A stretch of 64,000 nt of DNA, from contig CANHGL010000006.1 in the NCBI GenBank assembly GCA_947460245.1, positions 1 to 64,000 on the forward strand, given 5' to 3'. Shown piece by piece: positions 19,737 to 31,149 of the stretch. The stretch comes from Sphingobacteriales bacterium (GTDB lineage Bacteria; Bacteroidota; Bacteroidia; Chitinophagales; JADIYW01). The stretch's first letter is position 1. Every line of letters starts with the position of its first letter. The notes under the pieces were generated by a model. It searched no databases, was not told the origin of the DNA, and worked only from the letters and a program-made list of their open reading frames with translations. A program made the translations under genes and the position numbers.

Positions 19737-20861
19737 GTGACGTTAGCAGACATCTATAAAAAGGCCTTACAACTAGAATTTCTCTCGATAGAGGAAGGAG
19801 TATATTTATTTGAGCAGGCACCCACTGCAGAGTTGATGGCTGTAGGACACCAGCTGAGGCTGTTACATAAACCGGATAATATCGTCACCTGGCAGATAGA
19901 TAGAAATGTAAACACCACGAATGTTTGTGTAGCCAATTGCAAGTTTTGTAATTTTTATCGCAAACCGGGTCATGAGGAGGCTTATATTACAACTATAGAA
20001 ACGTATAAGCAGAAAATTGAGGAAACCATACGTTATGGAGGAGATCAATTGCTGTTGCAGGGGGGGCATCACCCAGAGTTAGGGCTGAAGTTTTATACCG
20101 ATACGTTTACTTCTTTAAAACGCTTGTACCCTCAGATTAAATTGCATGCGCTGGGTCCGCCCGAAATTGCACATATTGCTAAGTTGGAAGGATTATCGCA
20201 TTCAGCGGTGCTCTCAGCCTTAAAGGAGTCTGGTTTGGACTCCTTGCCTGGTGCAGGTGCCGAGATTCTGAATGATCGGGTGCGTCGTTTGTTGGCCAAG
20301 GGAAAATGTAGCGGTCAGGAATGGCTGGAGGTGATGAGAGCCGCCCATAAATTGAACATAACTACCTCAGCAACAATGATGTTTGGCCATATAGAAACCA
20401 TAGAAGAGCGTATGGAGCATCTGGTTTGGTTGAGACAGGTGCAAAGTGAAAAGCCGGCTGGTGCTAAAGGGTTTCTGGCTTTCATACCATGGCCATATCA
20501 GGATGAAGGAACATTATTGAAGAAAATGCGTAACATTAGGAATCAGGTAACTGGTGATGAATATCTGCGGATGCTCGCCATTTGCAGAATGATGTTGCCG
20601 AATATCAAAAATATACAGGCTTCCTGGCTAACGGTAGGAAAACAAGTGGCGGAACTTTGTCTGCACGCTGGAGCTAATGATTTTGGTTCCATTATGATTG
20701 AGGAAAATGTAGTTTCTGCTGCCGGTGCACCCCACCGTTTTACCTCCAGATCCATCCAAATGGCTATCAAAGAAGCCGGATTTGAGCCTAAGTTGCGCAA
20801 TCAACAGTATGAATTCCGCGAAATACCCGAGGGTATGGAGGAGCAAGTGGTTGATTACTAG
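19737..20861 (+). CDS. mqnC: Cyclic dehypoxanthinyl futalosine synthase (radical SAM, menaquinone biosynthesis)
   Basis: CxxxCxxC 'CVANCKFCNFYRKPGHEEAYI', 'LLQGGHHPELGLKFY', 'TSATMMFGHIET', 'EENVVSAAGAPHR'. GTG start. Confidence 0.93.
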   Translation: MTLADIYKKALQLEFLSIEEGVYLFEQAPTAELMAVGHQLRLLHKPDNIVTWQIDRNVNTTNVCVANCKFCNFYRKPGHEEAYITTIETYKQKIEETIRYGGDQLLLQGGHHPELGLKFYTDTFTSLKRLYPQIKLHALGPPEIAHIAKLEGLSHSAVLSALKESGLDSLPGAGAEILNDRVRRLLAKGKCSGQEWLEVMRAAHKLNITTSATMMFGHIETIEERMEHLVWLRQVQSEKPAGAKGFLAFIPWPYQDEGTLLKKMRNIRNQVTGDEYLRMLAICRMMLPNIKNIQASWLTVGKQVAELCLHAGANDFGSIMIEENVVSAAGAPHRFTSRSIQMAIKEAGFEPKLRNQQYEFREIPEGMEEQVVDY

Positions 20862-21000
20862 ATCTGGGATGCCTGGCATTACAAATTAGGAAAATGAAAA
20901 ATATTCCTTTAATATTCTTGTTTCTGAAAAAAATATATTAATATTGCAGATTAACATACATTAACTTCTTAAGAATTATTAACAAAACCAGTTAGTCTTT

Positions 21001-24000
21001 ATGAAAAAAACGTTATTATTATGGTTATTTGGGTTGCTAATTACAACTCAGGTATTTGCGCAGAACCGTTCATTAAGCGGTACTGTTAAAGATGCTGCCA
21101 ATGGCGAAGCGCTGATAGGTGTGAACGTTACGGGAAAGGGTACCACAATTGGTACAGTTACGGACATTGATGGTAAATACACATTGGATTTGCCAAAAGA
21201 TGTTACAGCATTGGTGTTCACTTATGTTGGTTACACCACATTAGAAAAACCTATCTTATCTCTTAAAATTGATGCAGCATTATCTGTAGATGGACAAACT
21301 TTAGATGAGTTAGTCGTTACTGGTATGCAAATCAAAAGAGAAGCGAGAAGTACATCATTCGCAAATAATACAGTAAAGAGCGATGATTTCAACAAGACAG
21401 CTACCAACCCATTCAGTGCGTTGCAGTCTAAGTCTCCGGGTGTTAGAATCAGTAATGCTTCTGGTGCTGTGGGTTCTTCTACACGTATCGTTTTACAAGG
21501 TGAGGCATCTTTTTCTAATGGCAACAACCCACTAATTGTAGTGGATGGTAACCCGATCAATAACAACACGAGTAGTAACTTAGAAAACTCTTCTGGTAGT
21601 TTCGTTGACTTTGGAAACAGAGGAAATGACATCAACCCAGATGATATTGAGTCTATCACTGTACTTAAGGGTGCATCTGCTGTGGCAATCTACGGTTCTC
21701 GTGGTACCAGTGGTGTTATCTTAATTACAACCAAGAGTGGTAAGGGTTTTGCTAAACAAGACAAGAAATTCAGCGTATCTATCAATACAGGTTTAACTTT
21801 TGATAAGGCTTACTTGCAAATAAAGAGACAAAACAAATACGGTCAGGGTTACGATTTTGCACCAGATCCAATTGAAAACTTCTCTTGGGGTCCTGCATTT
21901 GACGGCGTGGTTAGACCATGGACGCCTGCTATTGAGACTCCAAACGGAACTTCTCAGTTAATCAGACCTTACAGCGCAGTAAAGAATCAACTCGAAGCAG
22001 GATTCAATGTGGGTATCACTAGCAAGAGTGGTATTGCAATTGAAGGTGGAGATGATAAATACTCTTACTATTTCGCTTATGGAAACCTAACAAACAAAGG
22101 GATTTTCCAAAACACATTCTATAAGAGACACAATTTTACTGGAAATGCATCTGTTAAGTTCAGCGACAACCTGAGCAGTAGATTTAGCATCCAATACTCT
22201 AAGATCTATCAAAGAGCATTGGAAGGTGCAGGTTCTTCTAATTTTGGTGGTCCATTCCAGGCATTGCTACAGCAAGCTGTTAATATTCCAATTAACGAGT
22301 TAAGAGACTACAATAGTCCTTATCAGGATTTCGGTGGCTATTATGGTGGTTATACTGCAAATCCATTCTATTTAATGGATAATATCAATAACGACAATAA
22401 AGTAGATAACTTAATTGCTTCTGCTGAAATTGAATACAAACCAGTTAGCTATCTTTCTATGACAGCTAGAATTGGGGATAACATGACAATGGGTAATACC
22501 TATTTACAAAGTCCTAAATTCCAGTATGTTAGAAGTGGTGCAACGCCAGGAAGCTATGCTGAAGTTTTTGAAAAGAGAAATCAATTAAACTTTGATGGTT
22601 TCATTACTTTCAATAAGGAGATCGTTAAAAAGTTAAACTTATCTGTGATGGGTGGATTTAACTACACTCAAAATAAAGGTGGTTCTTTAGTTGGACAAAC
22701 TCAAGGAGGGTTGGTAATTCCAGCATTCTATGATTTGAGTAACTCAGCTTCTACCGTATTAACTTCAAGTGATGCATTCCAAAGAAGACTTATGGGTCTT
22801 TATGGACAGTTAACATTAGGATACAGAAATATGATCTTTGCAGAGTATACTGCAAGAAATGACTGGTCTTCTACGCTTCCAGAAGGTAATAGAGGATTCT
22901 TCTTCCAAGGTGGAGGGGTTTCATTTGTTCCTACAGAATTATTTAAGACTCAAAATGATTGGTTGAGTTATGCTAAGATTCGTGCTAACGCAGGTACACA
23001 GGGGAAAGACCCAGGCTTGTATTTATTGAAGTCTACCTATTCAGCGAATCCATTATATGATGATTATTCAGAAAGTAACTATCCTATCCGTTTCCCGGTT
23101 GTAACATCTAGCGGAGCTCAGATAAGTGGTTTTACTGCAGATAATACCATTGGAAATCCAGCATTGAAGCCAGAATTGACTTTTGAATGGAGTGTGGGTG
23201 CAGATGTAGATCTACTTAAGGATTATTTACATGTAGAATATACCTACTATGACAAAACATCTAAGGATTTAGTGGTAAACGTACAGTTACCTGCATCTAG
23301 TGGTTTCACAAGAGCAGCTAAGAACGTTGGTAAAATCAGTAACAAAGGACATGAGTTATTGGCTCGTGTAACAGCATTGAAAAACGTTAAAGGAATTAAT
23401 TGGGATTTCAGATTACAGTTTGCTAAGAACATAAGTAAGGTGCTCAAGGTTTCTGACGAGAATGATGAAGTGAGTTTAAATTCAGGTGGTATTCAAGTGG
23501 TAGTTAAAGAAGGCTTACCATTTGGAACATACAAAGCATTTGACTTTGAAAAAACTCCGGAAGGCAATGTCGTTGTTAATGCTGCAGGTGTTCCTGTTGT
23601 ATCTACTACATATTCTTACTATGGTTCGTTCCAACCAAAATACACAATGGGTGTTGGATCAACACTTTCTTGGAAGGGATTGTCTTTGGATATTCAGTTT
23701 GACATCAAACAAGGTGGTTTGTTCTATTCAGGAACTAAAGACGCTACCGACTTTAACGGAACCTCTTTATCTTCTTTAGTGAACGACAGACAGCCTTATG
23801 TTATACCTGGAAGTGTTCAGTTACAGGATGATGGCTCTTATACAGAGAATACTACTCCGATTACTAACTTATTTAGCTTGATAGGTGCTTTACCAGAGTC
23901 TCAACATTTAATAGACGCAAGTTATATTAAACTTAGAGAAGCTAGTATTTCTTATACTTTGGATAAAAAATATTTAGGTAAGTCAAAGATTTCCGGTATC

Positions 24001-24168
24001 ACGTTCTCCGTTGTTGGAAGAAACTTGAAGTTCTGGTTACCTAAAGAAAACGTATTCGCTGATCCGGAGTCTAACTCCTTTGGTCAAGCAGGAGATATTC
24101 AAGGTCTTGAATTTAGTTCAGTTCCTTCTGCAAGAAGCATAGGATTTGATGTAAGAGTAAAATTCTAA
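21001..24168 (+). CDS. SusC/RagA family TonB-linked outer membrane protein
   Basis: 1055 aa; carboxypeptidase-regulatory-like N-terminus 'LSGTVKDAANGEALIGVNVTGKGTTIGTVTDIDGKYTLDLP', plug 'NNPLIVVDGNPINN', 'DDIESITVLKGASAVAIYGSRGTSGVILITTK'. Confidence 0.97.
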   Translation: MKKTLLLWLFGLLITTQVFAQNRSLSGTVKDAANGEALIGVNVTGKGTTIGTVTDIDGKYTLDLPKDVTALVFTYVGYTTLEKPILSLKIDAALSVDGQTLDELVVTGMQIKREARSTSFANNTVKSDDFNKTATNPFSALQSKSPGVRISNASGAVGSSTRIVLQGEASFSNGNNPLIVVDGNPINNNTSSNLENSSGSFVDFGNRGNDINPDDIESITVLKGASAVAIYGSRGTSGVILITTKSGKGFAKQDKKFSVSINTGLTFDKAYLQIKRQNKYGQGYDFAPDPIENFSWGPAFDGVVRPWTPAIETPNGTSQLIRPYSAVKNQLEAGFNVGITSKSGIAIEGGDDKYSYYFAYGNLTNKGIFQNTFYKRHNFTGNASVKFSDNLSSRFSIQYSKIYQRALEGAGSSNFGGPFQALLQQAVNIPINELRDYNSPYQDFGGYYGGYTANPFYLMDNINNDNKVDNLIASAEIEYKPVSYLSMTARIGDNMTMGNTYLQSPKFQYVRSGATPGSYAEVFEKRNQLNFDGFITFNKEIVKKLNLSVMGGFNYTQNKGGSLVGQTQGGLVIPAFYDLSNSASTVLTSSDAFQRRLMGLYGQLTLGYRNMIFAEYTARNDWSSTLPEGNRGFFFQGGGVSFVPTELFKTQNDWLSYAKIRANAGTQGKDPGLYLLKSTYSANPLYDDYSESNYPIRFPVVTSSGAQISGFTADNTIGNPALKPELTFEWSVGADVDLLKDYLHVEYTYYDKTSKDLVVNVQLPASSGFTRAAKNVGKISNKGHELLARVTALKNVKGINWDFRLQFAKNISKVLKVSDENDEVSLNSGGIQVVVKEGLPFGTYKAFDFEKTPEGNVVVNAAGVPVVSTTYSYYGSFQPKYTMGVGSTLSWKGLSLDIQFDIKQGGLFYSGTKDATDFNGTSLSSLVNDRQPYVIPGSVQLQDDGSYTENTTPITNLFSLIGALPESQHLIDASYIKLREASISYTLDKKYLGKSKISGITFSVVGRNLKFWLPKENVFADPESNSFGQAGDIQGLEFSSVPSARSIGFDVRVKF

Positions 24169-24187
24169 AAAATAAAATATTAATATC

Positions 24188-25639
24188 ATGAAGTATACTA
24201 AATTATTCTTTATTACAGCTTTCGTGGCGCTCTTGGGTCTAACAGGATGCAAGAAGGTGCTGGATATAAATACAGATCCAAACAAAGCGAGCACTGCTAC
24301 CCCTGAGTTATTATTGCCTACTGCTCAAACAGAGTTAGGTCAAACGATAGGGTATACATGGAATTATATTGGCTCTATGTGGGCTCAATATTGGACAGGC
24401 GGTTATGGTGTGTCAACATCAGGACTTGAATTTTACAATATGACCTCTGGTAGTACAGAAGGATCTTGGACTAGAGCATATGCTAGAACGTTGCAAGATC
24501 TTACTGCAATTACAAAGAGCGGTCAGCCTATCTATTCAGGGATGTCTAAGATTATGAAAGCCTATTTATTCCAGATGTTAACGGATTTGCATGGTGCAAT
24601 TCCTTTCAGTCAGGCAAATAAAGGCTCCATCGAAGATGGATCTGTTCTGACTCCATCTTATGATTCAGAAGAAGATGTTTATGCTGCATTAATCCCATTA
24701 ATTGATGAAGGCTTGGCGGAGATAGCTGCTACAGGTGGTACAGTTGTTGAGCCTGGGGAAGAGGATTTAATCTATGGCGGAGACTTAGAAAAATGGGAAA
24801 AGTTTGCAAATACATTAAAGCTTAAAATTCTGGTTAGAAAAGGTGACTATGCTGGTGCATTGGCCTTAATTAACAGTGGAGCTAACCTAATTGGTGCAGG
24901 AGATGCTGCTGCCATGAACTATTATGAATCTTCTCAGAATACAAATCCATTGTATGCTCAGTTTGAATCTAGAACTTCAGTAGGAATGTATTATGTTGCT
25001 GCTTGGTCTAGTGTAAATGAGATGGTGAATTTGAGCGATCCAAGAGTAAAATTGATTTACGATGAAGGAACTGCTGGAGACTCTGGCGTATATTCAGGTG
25101 AAATCAACGAGCTTACAGATGCATATCCACCTCCAGGAACAGATCCAAACAAGAAGTTTAGCAGGCCAAGTACATTTACATTTGATGCAAATGTGCCGGT
25201 ATTCTTTATAAGTGAGTGGGAAAGTTATTTCCTTCAGGCAGAAACTTTGGTTAGAAACAATCAGAATGCAGATTCAAAATTTGCAGATGCGGTTACAGCT
25301 TCTTTCGATTACTATGGCGATGCAAGTTCTGCACCGGGTTACATTGCTGGCTTAGGTTTCTCTACGGCATCTCCAGACGATCAATTGAACATTCTTGGTA
25401 TTCAAAAATGGATTTCTATGAATGGTTTACAAATGATTGAAGGTTGGTTAGAAACTTTGAGATTTGACAGACCAGGTAATAGAATATTTACAGAGGGTAT
25501 TTTCCGTAGTCCTTCACAAAATGTTATAAGCGGAGGAAAGTTCCCAAGTTCATTCTTATATCCAACTCAGGAATTGACTTTAAATCCAAATTCACCAAAG
25601 GATAGAACAACAACATCTAAGAGATTCTGGGATAATTAA
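24188..25639 (+). CDS. SusD/RagB family outer membrane lipoprotein (SusD-like_2 type)
   Basis: Lipobox 'LLGLTGCKKVLDINTDPNKAS', located directly after susC; helical SusD-like sequence. Confidence 0.92.
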   Translation: MKYTKLFFITAFVALLGLTGCKKVLDINTDPNKASTATPELLLPTAQTELGQTIGYTWNYIGSMWAQYWTGGYGVSTSGLEFYNMTSGSTEGSWTRAYARTLQDLTAITKSGQPIYSGMSKIMKAYLFQMLTDLHGAIPFSQANKGSIEDGSVLTPSYDSEEDVYAALIPLIDEGLAEIAATGGTVVEPGEEDLIYGGDLEKWEKFANTLKLKILVRKGDYAGALALINSGANLIGAGDAAAMNYYESSQNTNPLYAQFESRTSVGMYYVAAWSSVNEMVNLSDPRVKLIYDEGTAGDSGVYSGEINELTDAYPPPGTDPNKKFSRPSTFTFDANVPVFFISEWESYFLQAETLVRNNQNADSKFADAVTASFDYYGDASSAPGYIAGLGFSTASPDDQLNILGIQKWISMNGLQMIEGWLETLRFDRPGNRIFTEGIFRSPSQNVISGGKFPSSFLYPTQELTLNPNSPKDRTTTSKRFWDN

Positions 25640-25661
25640 TAAAAATTAAACAATAGTAATT

Positions 25662-26354
25662 ATGAAAACTAAATATTTCAAACAAACTGCTTTAATCTTT
25701 TTTGCATCCCTACTTCTATTTGGTTGTAAGAAGGAGTATGTAGACTCTAAGCCTACATTCTGGCCGGTTATTAAGATAAATGGTGATGAGGTCACTGTTA
25801 TTAATCAGGGTGATACCTATACAGAGCAGGGTGCTACTGTAACAGAGAATGGTGCTCCTATTGATTATCTAACAGAAGGAACAGTAGATAATACTGAATA
25901 CGGTGCATACCTTGTTTCCTATTCTGCAGTAAATGTAGATGGCATTGCAGCAACTAAAACAAGAATTGTTTTGGTAGTTGATCCTGCTGCGTTAAATGAT
26001 GACATCAGTGGTGATTATTACAGATCCACCACGGCATGTGTAAGTACATGGGCTAAGGCACCTCAAAGCAGTCCTTACACATATACCTTAAACAATCCGG
26101 GAGGAGTTGGTGCTGCGGGTGTTCCAAATGCTGCTTTCAATGTAATTGCAACAGCATACTATGTAGCTCCTGGTGTAGTGGTACTTCCTTTACAACAAGC
26201 GGGTGGTTTATCGCCTTTCTTCGCTTCAACTAGCATAGGAGGTTCTTTACAGATTCCTTTTAACCCTGCTGCTGCAAGTGGAAGTACGGCTTATGTATGG
26301 GCCATGAATGGACCTAATTTTGGACCAAGTGCAAGAACATTTAAAAAACAATAA
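25662..26354 (+). CDS. Lipoprotein with DUF5011/BT_2262-like Ig domain
   Basis: Lipobox 'LLFGCKKEY'; 'VINQGDTYTEQGATVTENGAPIDYLTEGTVDNTEYGAYLVSYSAVNVDGIAATKTRIVLVVD' is a bacterial Ig-like DUF5011-type domain. Confidence 0.78.
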   Translation: MKTKYFKQTALIFFASLLLFGCKKEYVDSKPTFWPVIKINGDEVTVINQGDTYTEQGATVTENGAPIDYLTEGTVDNTEYGAYLVSYSAVNVDGIAATKTRIVLVVDPAALNDDISGDYYRSTTACVSTWAKAPQSSPYTYTLNNPGGVGAAGVPNAAFNVIATAYYVAPGVVVLPLQQAGGLSPFFASTSIGGSLQIPFNPAAASGSTAYVWAMNGPNFGPSARTFKKQ

Positions 26355-26365
26355 ATAGAGCGTAT

Positions 26366-26911
26366 ATGAAAAAGCATTTAAACATATTAGTTATAGCTAT
26401 AGTACTTCTTATTTCTTCTTGTAAGAAAGAAGAATATAAGGCGGCACAATCAGGTGTTGTGGGTATGAGCGGCACTTGGTGGACAGAAGTATATTATGAT
26501 GGTAACCAGGATGGCAGAATTGATGGATTAGACAACCCTGATTCTTTGGATGCCCTTATCATTAGCTATAGTGATTTCGGTGAACCTGCTTTGTTAACCT
26601 CTAACACTGCTTCTAACACTGGAGATAGTATTCTAATGGATGACATTTTGGATGTATGGCCATTTAAAGCAAAATTCGGTGTGGATTATGCCTCATTAAC
26701 AATGAAACCGTCTTCAGGCAATGCTAATCTTAAAATAGATGGTGAGTCAATATCAATAATCAGTGGTAAAGTGCTCAAGGGTGCTGCTACTACATTATCT
26801 GGTGGAAAGACAGACAGTATCTTTGTAGAGTTTGAGTTCTCTGATGATCCGGGAAGCTATTACGTTTTCTCTGGACATAAGAATACAGGATTCCCTGAGG
26901 ATGTGCACTAA
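26366..26911 (+). CDS. Hypothetical SusCD-associated lipoprotein
   Basis: Lipobox 'LLISSCKKEE'; last gene of the SusCD unit, followed by a terminator. Confidence 0.7.
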   Translation: MKKHLNILVIAIVLLISSCKKEEYKAAQSGVVGMSGTWWTEVYYDGNQDGRIDGLDNPDSLDALIISYSDFGEPALLTSNTASNTGDSILMDDILDVWPFKAKFGVDYASLTMKPSSGNANLKIDGESISIISGKVLKGAATTLSGGKTDSIFVEFEFSDDPGSYYVFSGHKNTGFPEDVH

Positions 26912-26932
26912 GAAATTATAACGTATATACAT

Positions 26933-26963
26933 AAAAAGCCATCTGTTTTCAGGTGGCTTTTTT
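26933..26963 (+). terminator. Rho-independent terminator ending the SusCD operon
   Basis: AAAAAGCCATCTG-TTTT-CAGGTGGCTTTTTT stem-loop with U tract. Confidence 0.9.
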
Positions 26964-27021
26964 AATGTACTTAACACACATTTAATTTGAGTGTTAGCCC
27001 AAAAGTTTCTTTAAGAATAAG

Positions 27022-27029
27022 TATATTTG
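27022..27029 (+). promoter_or_regulatory. -7 box TATATTTG of the atpBEFHAG cluster
   Basis: Exact TAnnTTTG, 21 nt before atpB ATG 27051, just after a terminator. Confidence 0.55.
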
Positions 27030-27050
27030 CATCGCATTTTATCAAAAGCA

Positions 27051-28407
<1,357 letters not shown>

Positions 28408-28419
28408 AGTAAAATATTT

Positions 28420-28455
28420 TCGCTTTAAAGCGAGTAACATTACCGCGTAGGTAAT
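28420..28455 (+). promoter_or_regulatory. Two tandem hairpins in the atpE-atpF intergenic region
   Basis: TCGCTTTAAAGCGA (28420-28433, perfect palindrome) and ATTACC-GCGTA-GGTAAT (28439-28455). Confidence 0.6.
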
Positions 28456-28469
28456 TTAAACTGAATCGT

Positions 28470-28988
28470 ATGCATATTTTAGCATTTGATCCAATGAGTT
28501 TAATCTTGCCCGATTTGGGTTTGCTGTTTTGGACAACCATTATATTTCTATTGTTTTGGTTCTTGATGGGCAAGTTTGCATTTAAGCCTATCGTGAAGGC
28601 CATCAAAGACAGAGAGCAGTTCATTAATGAATCGCTGTCTGCGGCAGATAAAGCAAAACATGAAATGCAACAGTTGCAATCGGATAATGCTGCTTTGTTA
28701 AAAGAGGCAAGAGACGAAGGCGCTAAAATTCTCAAGGAAGCAAAAGAAGTGAAAGAGTCCATGATTGCAGATGCGCAAAATAGAGCCAAGGAAGAAGCTG
28801 CAAAAATTATAGCAGATGCCAAACTGGAGATTGACGCACAAAAGAAATCCGCGTTGGCAGAAGTTAAAAATGAAGTAAGCAGAATTTCTATAGATATTGC
28901 TCAGAAAGTGTTGGCCCGTGAATTGGATTCCAGCAAAGATCAGCAGACATATATTAACTCATTGGTAGAAAAAATCAAAGCAAATTAA
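28470..28988 (+). CDS. atpF: F0F1 ATP synthase subunit b
   Basis: N-terminal TM then long charged helix; between atpE and atpH. Start 28470 or 28494 (MSLILPDLG). Confidence 0.94.
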   Translation: MHILAFDPMSLILPDLGLLFWTTIIFLLFWFLMGKFAFKPIVKAIKDREQFINESLSAADKAKHEMQQLQSDNAALLKEARDEGAKILKEAKEVKESMIADAQNRAKEEAAKIIADAKLEIDAQKKSALAEVKNEVSRISIDIAQKVLARELDSSKDQQTYINSLVEKIKAN

Positions 28989-29530
28989 TGTCAACAGAGA
29001 AACTATCCAGACGTTACGCAAAGGCACTGTTTGATGAAGCTGTAAGTAAGGCTTCATTGGATGCTGTTTATGCAGATTTGGATTTCATAAAGAAGACATT
29101 GGCATCTAGCAGAGAGTTGAAAGCAGTGTTAAAAAGCCCTGTTATACAGAGCTACAAGAAACAAGCTATTATTACGCAGACCTTATCTGTACATATCGGA
29201 GTATTAACACAAGATCTTTTAAAACTGCTCATTACTCAAAGTAGAACAGGTTATTTGCCAGACATCATTGTGTCTTTCTTCAGAATGTACAATGAGAGTA
29301 AAGGTATCTCAGAAGTGAAAGTAACTACAGCAACAGAACTGGATTCGGCTAATGAACAAAAGATAGTAGAGTATATCAAATCCAAATCAGGATATCCAAA
29401 TGTTAAAATCAATAAAAAAATTGATGTATCTATATTAGGTGGATTTATTATTGATTTTGGAGGTAGAATGCTCGACAATTCCGTTCGATATAAATTAAAT
29501 AAGATAGAAAAAGAATTATCCTCAAACTAA
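28988..29530 (+). CDS. atpH: F0F1 ATP synthase subunit delta
   Basis: 'LSRRYAKALFDEAV', C-terminal 'ILGGFIIDFGGRMLDNSVRYKLNKIEKEL'. Confidence 0.95.
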   Translation: MSTEKLSRRYAKALFDEAVSKASLDAVYADLDFIKKTLASSRELKAVLKSPVIQSYKKQAIITQTLSVHIGVLTQDLLKLLITQSRTGYLPDIIVSFFRMYNESKGISEVKVTTATELDSANEQKIVEYIKSKSGYPNVKINKKIDVSILGGFIIDFGGRMLDNSVRYKLNKIEKELSSN

Positions 29531-29545
29531 GATAAATACAACAAA

Positions 29546-31123
29546 ATGGTAGAAGTAAGACCGGATGAAATATCAGCGATACTGCGTAAACAGTTGGGAA
29601 ATGTTTCCACTGAAGCAGAACTGGAAGAAATTGGTAGCGTATTGCAAGTGGGTGATGGTATTGCCCGCATCTACGGATTATCTCAGGTGAAAGCCGGAGA
29701 GTTGGTAGAATTCTCCAATGGTATGAAGGCTATCGCACTAAATCTTGAAGAAGATAACGTGGGTGTTGTATTGATGGGCTCTTCAGAAGAAATCAAAGAA
29801 GGCGATAGTGTTAAACGTACAGGACAGATTGCATCTATCAATGTAGGTGAAGGGATGTTAGGGCGTGTGGTGAATACACTCGGAGAAGCTATTGATGGAA
29901 AAGGGCCTATAACAGGAGAATTATTTGCTATGCCTTTGGAAAGAAAAGCACCGGGCGTAATTTTCCGTCAACCAGTAAATGAGCCATTACAGACCGGTAT
30001 CAAATCTATTGATGCAATGATTCCTGTTGGCCGCGGACAGCGCGAGTTAATCATCGGTGACCGTCAAACAGGTAAGACTGCCATTGCTATAGATGCAATT
30101 ATTAATCAGAGAGAATTTTATGATAAAGGGGAGCCTGTATTCTGTATTTATGTAGCATGCGGACAGAAAGCATCCACAGTAGCTAATATTGCAAAAACAT
30201 TAGAAGAGCGTGGTGCGATGCCGTATACAGTAATCGTTTCTGCAAGTGCTGCTGATCCCGCACCTATTCAGTTCTACGCGCCATTCGCAGGAGCTGCAAT
30301 TGGAGAGTTCTTCCGCGATACAGGTCGTCCGGCTTTGATAGTATATGATGATTTATCCAAGCAAGCAGTTGCTTATCGCGAGGTTTCCTTGCTGCTAAAA
30401 AGGCCTCCGGGTCGCGAGGCTTATCCTGGTGATGTATTCTATTTACACTCTCGTTTATTAGAACGTGCAGCTAAGGTGATTAACAAAGATGAGATAGCTC
30501 AGAAGATGAATGATCTTCCTGAATCCTTAAAAGGAAGAGTAAGAGGTGGTGGATCATTAACAGCATTACCTATTATTGAAACACAGGCAGGAGACGTCTC
30601 TGCATATATTCCAACTAACGTTATCTCTATTACAGACGGACAGATATTCTTGGAAGCTAACCTCTTCAATGCAGGTATTCGTCCTGCGATTAACGTAGGT
30701 ATATCTGTATCGCGTGTGGGTGGAAATGCACAGATCAAATCCATGAAAAAAGTAGCGGGTACCTTAAAGCTGGATCAGGCTCAGTATCGAGAATTAGAGG
30801 CATTCTCTAAATTCGGATCAGACCTTGATGCTGCTACTAAATCCGTTCTTGATAAAGGAAAGAGAAACGTGGAAATTTTAAAGCAACCACAATACTCTCC
30901 AGTTACTGTAGAGAAACAAGTAGCAATTATCTATTTAGGATCTAAAGGATTATTAAAAAATATTGCTGTAGATAAAGTAAGTGCCTTTGAAGAAGACTTT
31001 TTAAGCGCATTGGAAGCAAAGCACCCTGAGGTGTTGACTGAATTCAGAAAAGGTGGATTAAGTGATGAGGCTACAGGTAAGGTAGAGGCATTGGCAAAAT
31101 CATTGGAAGGTGCTTACGCATAA
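29546..31123 (+). CDS. atpA: F0F1 ATP synthase subunit alpha
   Basis: Walker A-like '[15 protein letters not shown]' and '[32 protein letters not shown]'. Confidence 0.98.
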   Translation: MVEVRPDEISAILRKQLGNVSTEAELEEIGSVLQVGDGIARIYGLSQVKAGELVEFSNGMKAIALNLEEDNVGVVLMGSSEEIKEGDSVKRTGQIASINVGEGMLGRVVNTLGEAIDGKGPITGELFAMPLERKAPGVIFRQPVNEPLQTGIKSIDAMIPVGRGQRELIIGDRQTGKTAIAIDAIINQREFYDKGEPVFCIYVACGQKASTVANIAKTLEERGAMPYTVIVSASAADPAPIQFYAPFAGAAIGEFFRDTGRPALIVYDDLSKQAVAYREVSLLLKRPPGREAYPGDVFYLHSRLLERAAKVINKDEIAQKMNDLPESLKGRVRGGGSLTALPIIETQAGDVSAYIPTNVISITDGQIFLEANLFNAGIRPAINVGISVSRVGGNAQIKSMKKVAGTLKLDQAQYRELEAFSKFGSDLDAATKSVLDKGKRNVEILKQPQYSPVTVEKQVAIIYLGSKGLLKNIAVDKVSAFEEDFLSALEAKHPEVLTEFRKGGLSDEATGKVEALAKSLEGAYA

Positions 31124-31149
31124 TTTGTAGAGTAAAAAATTAAGTTACA

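Noticed and set aside
21231-21659. 142-aa minus-strand ORF
   Set aside because: Antisense inside susC, no family signature.
27027-27050. Track start of atpB (TTG)
   Set aside because: Lies within the TATATTTG promoter box.
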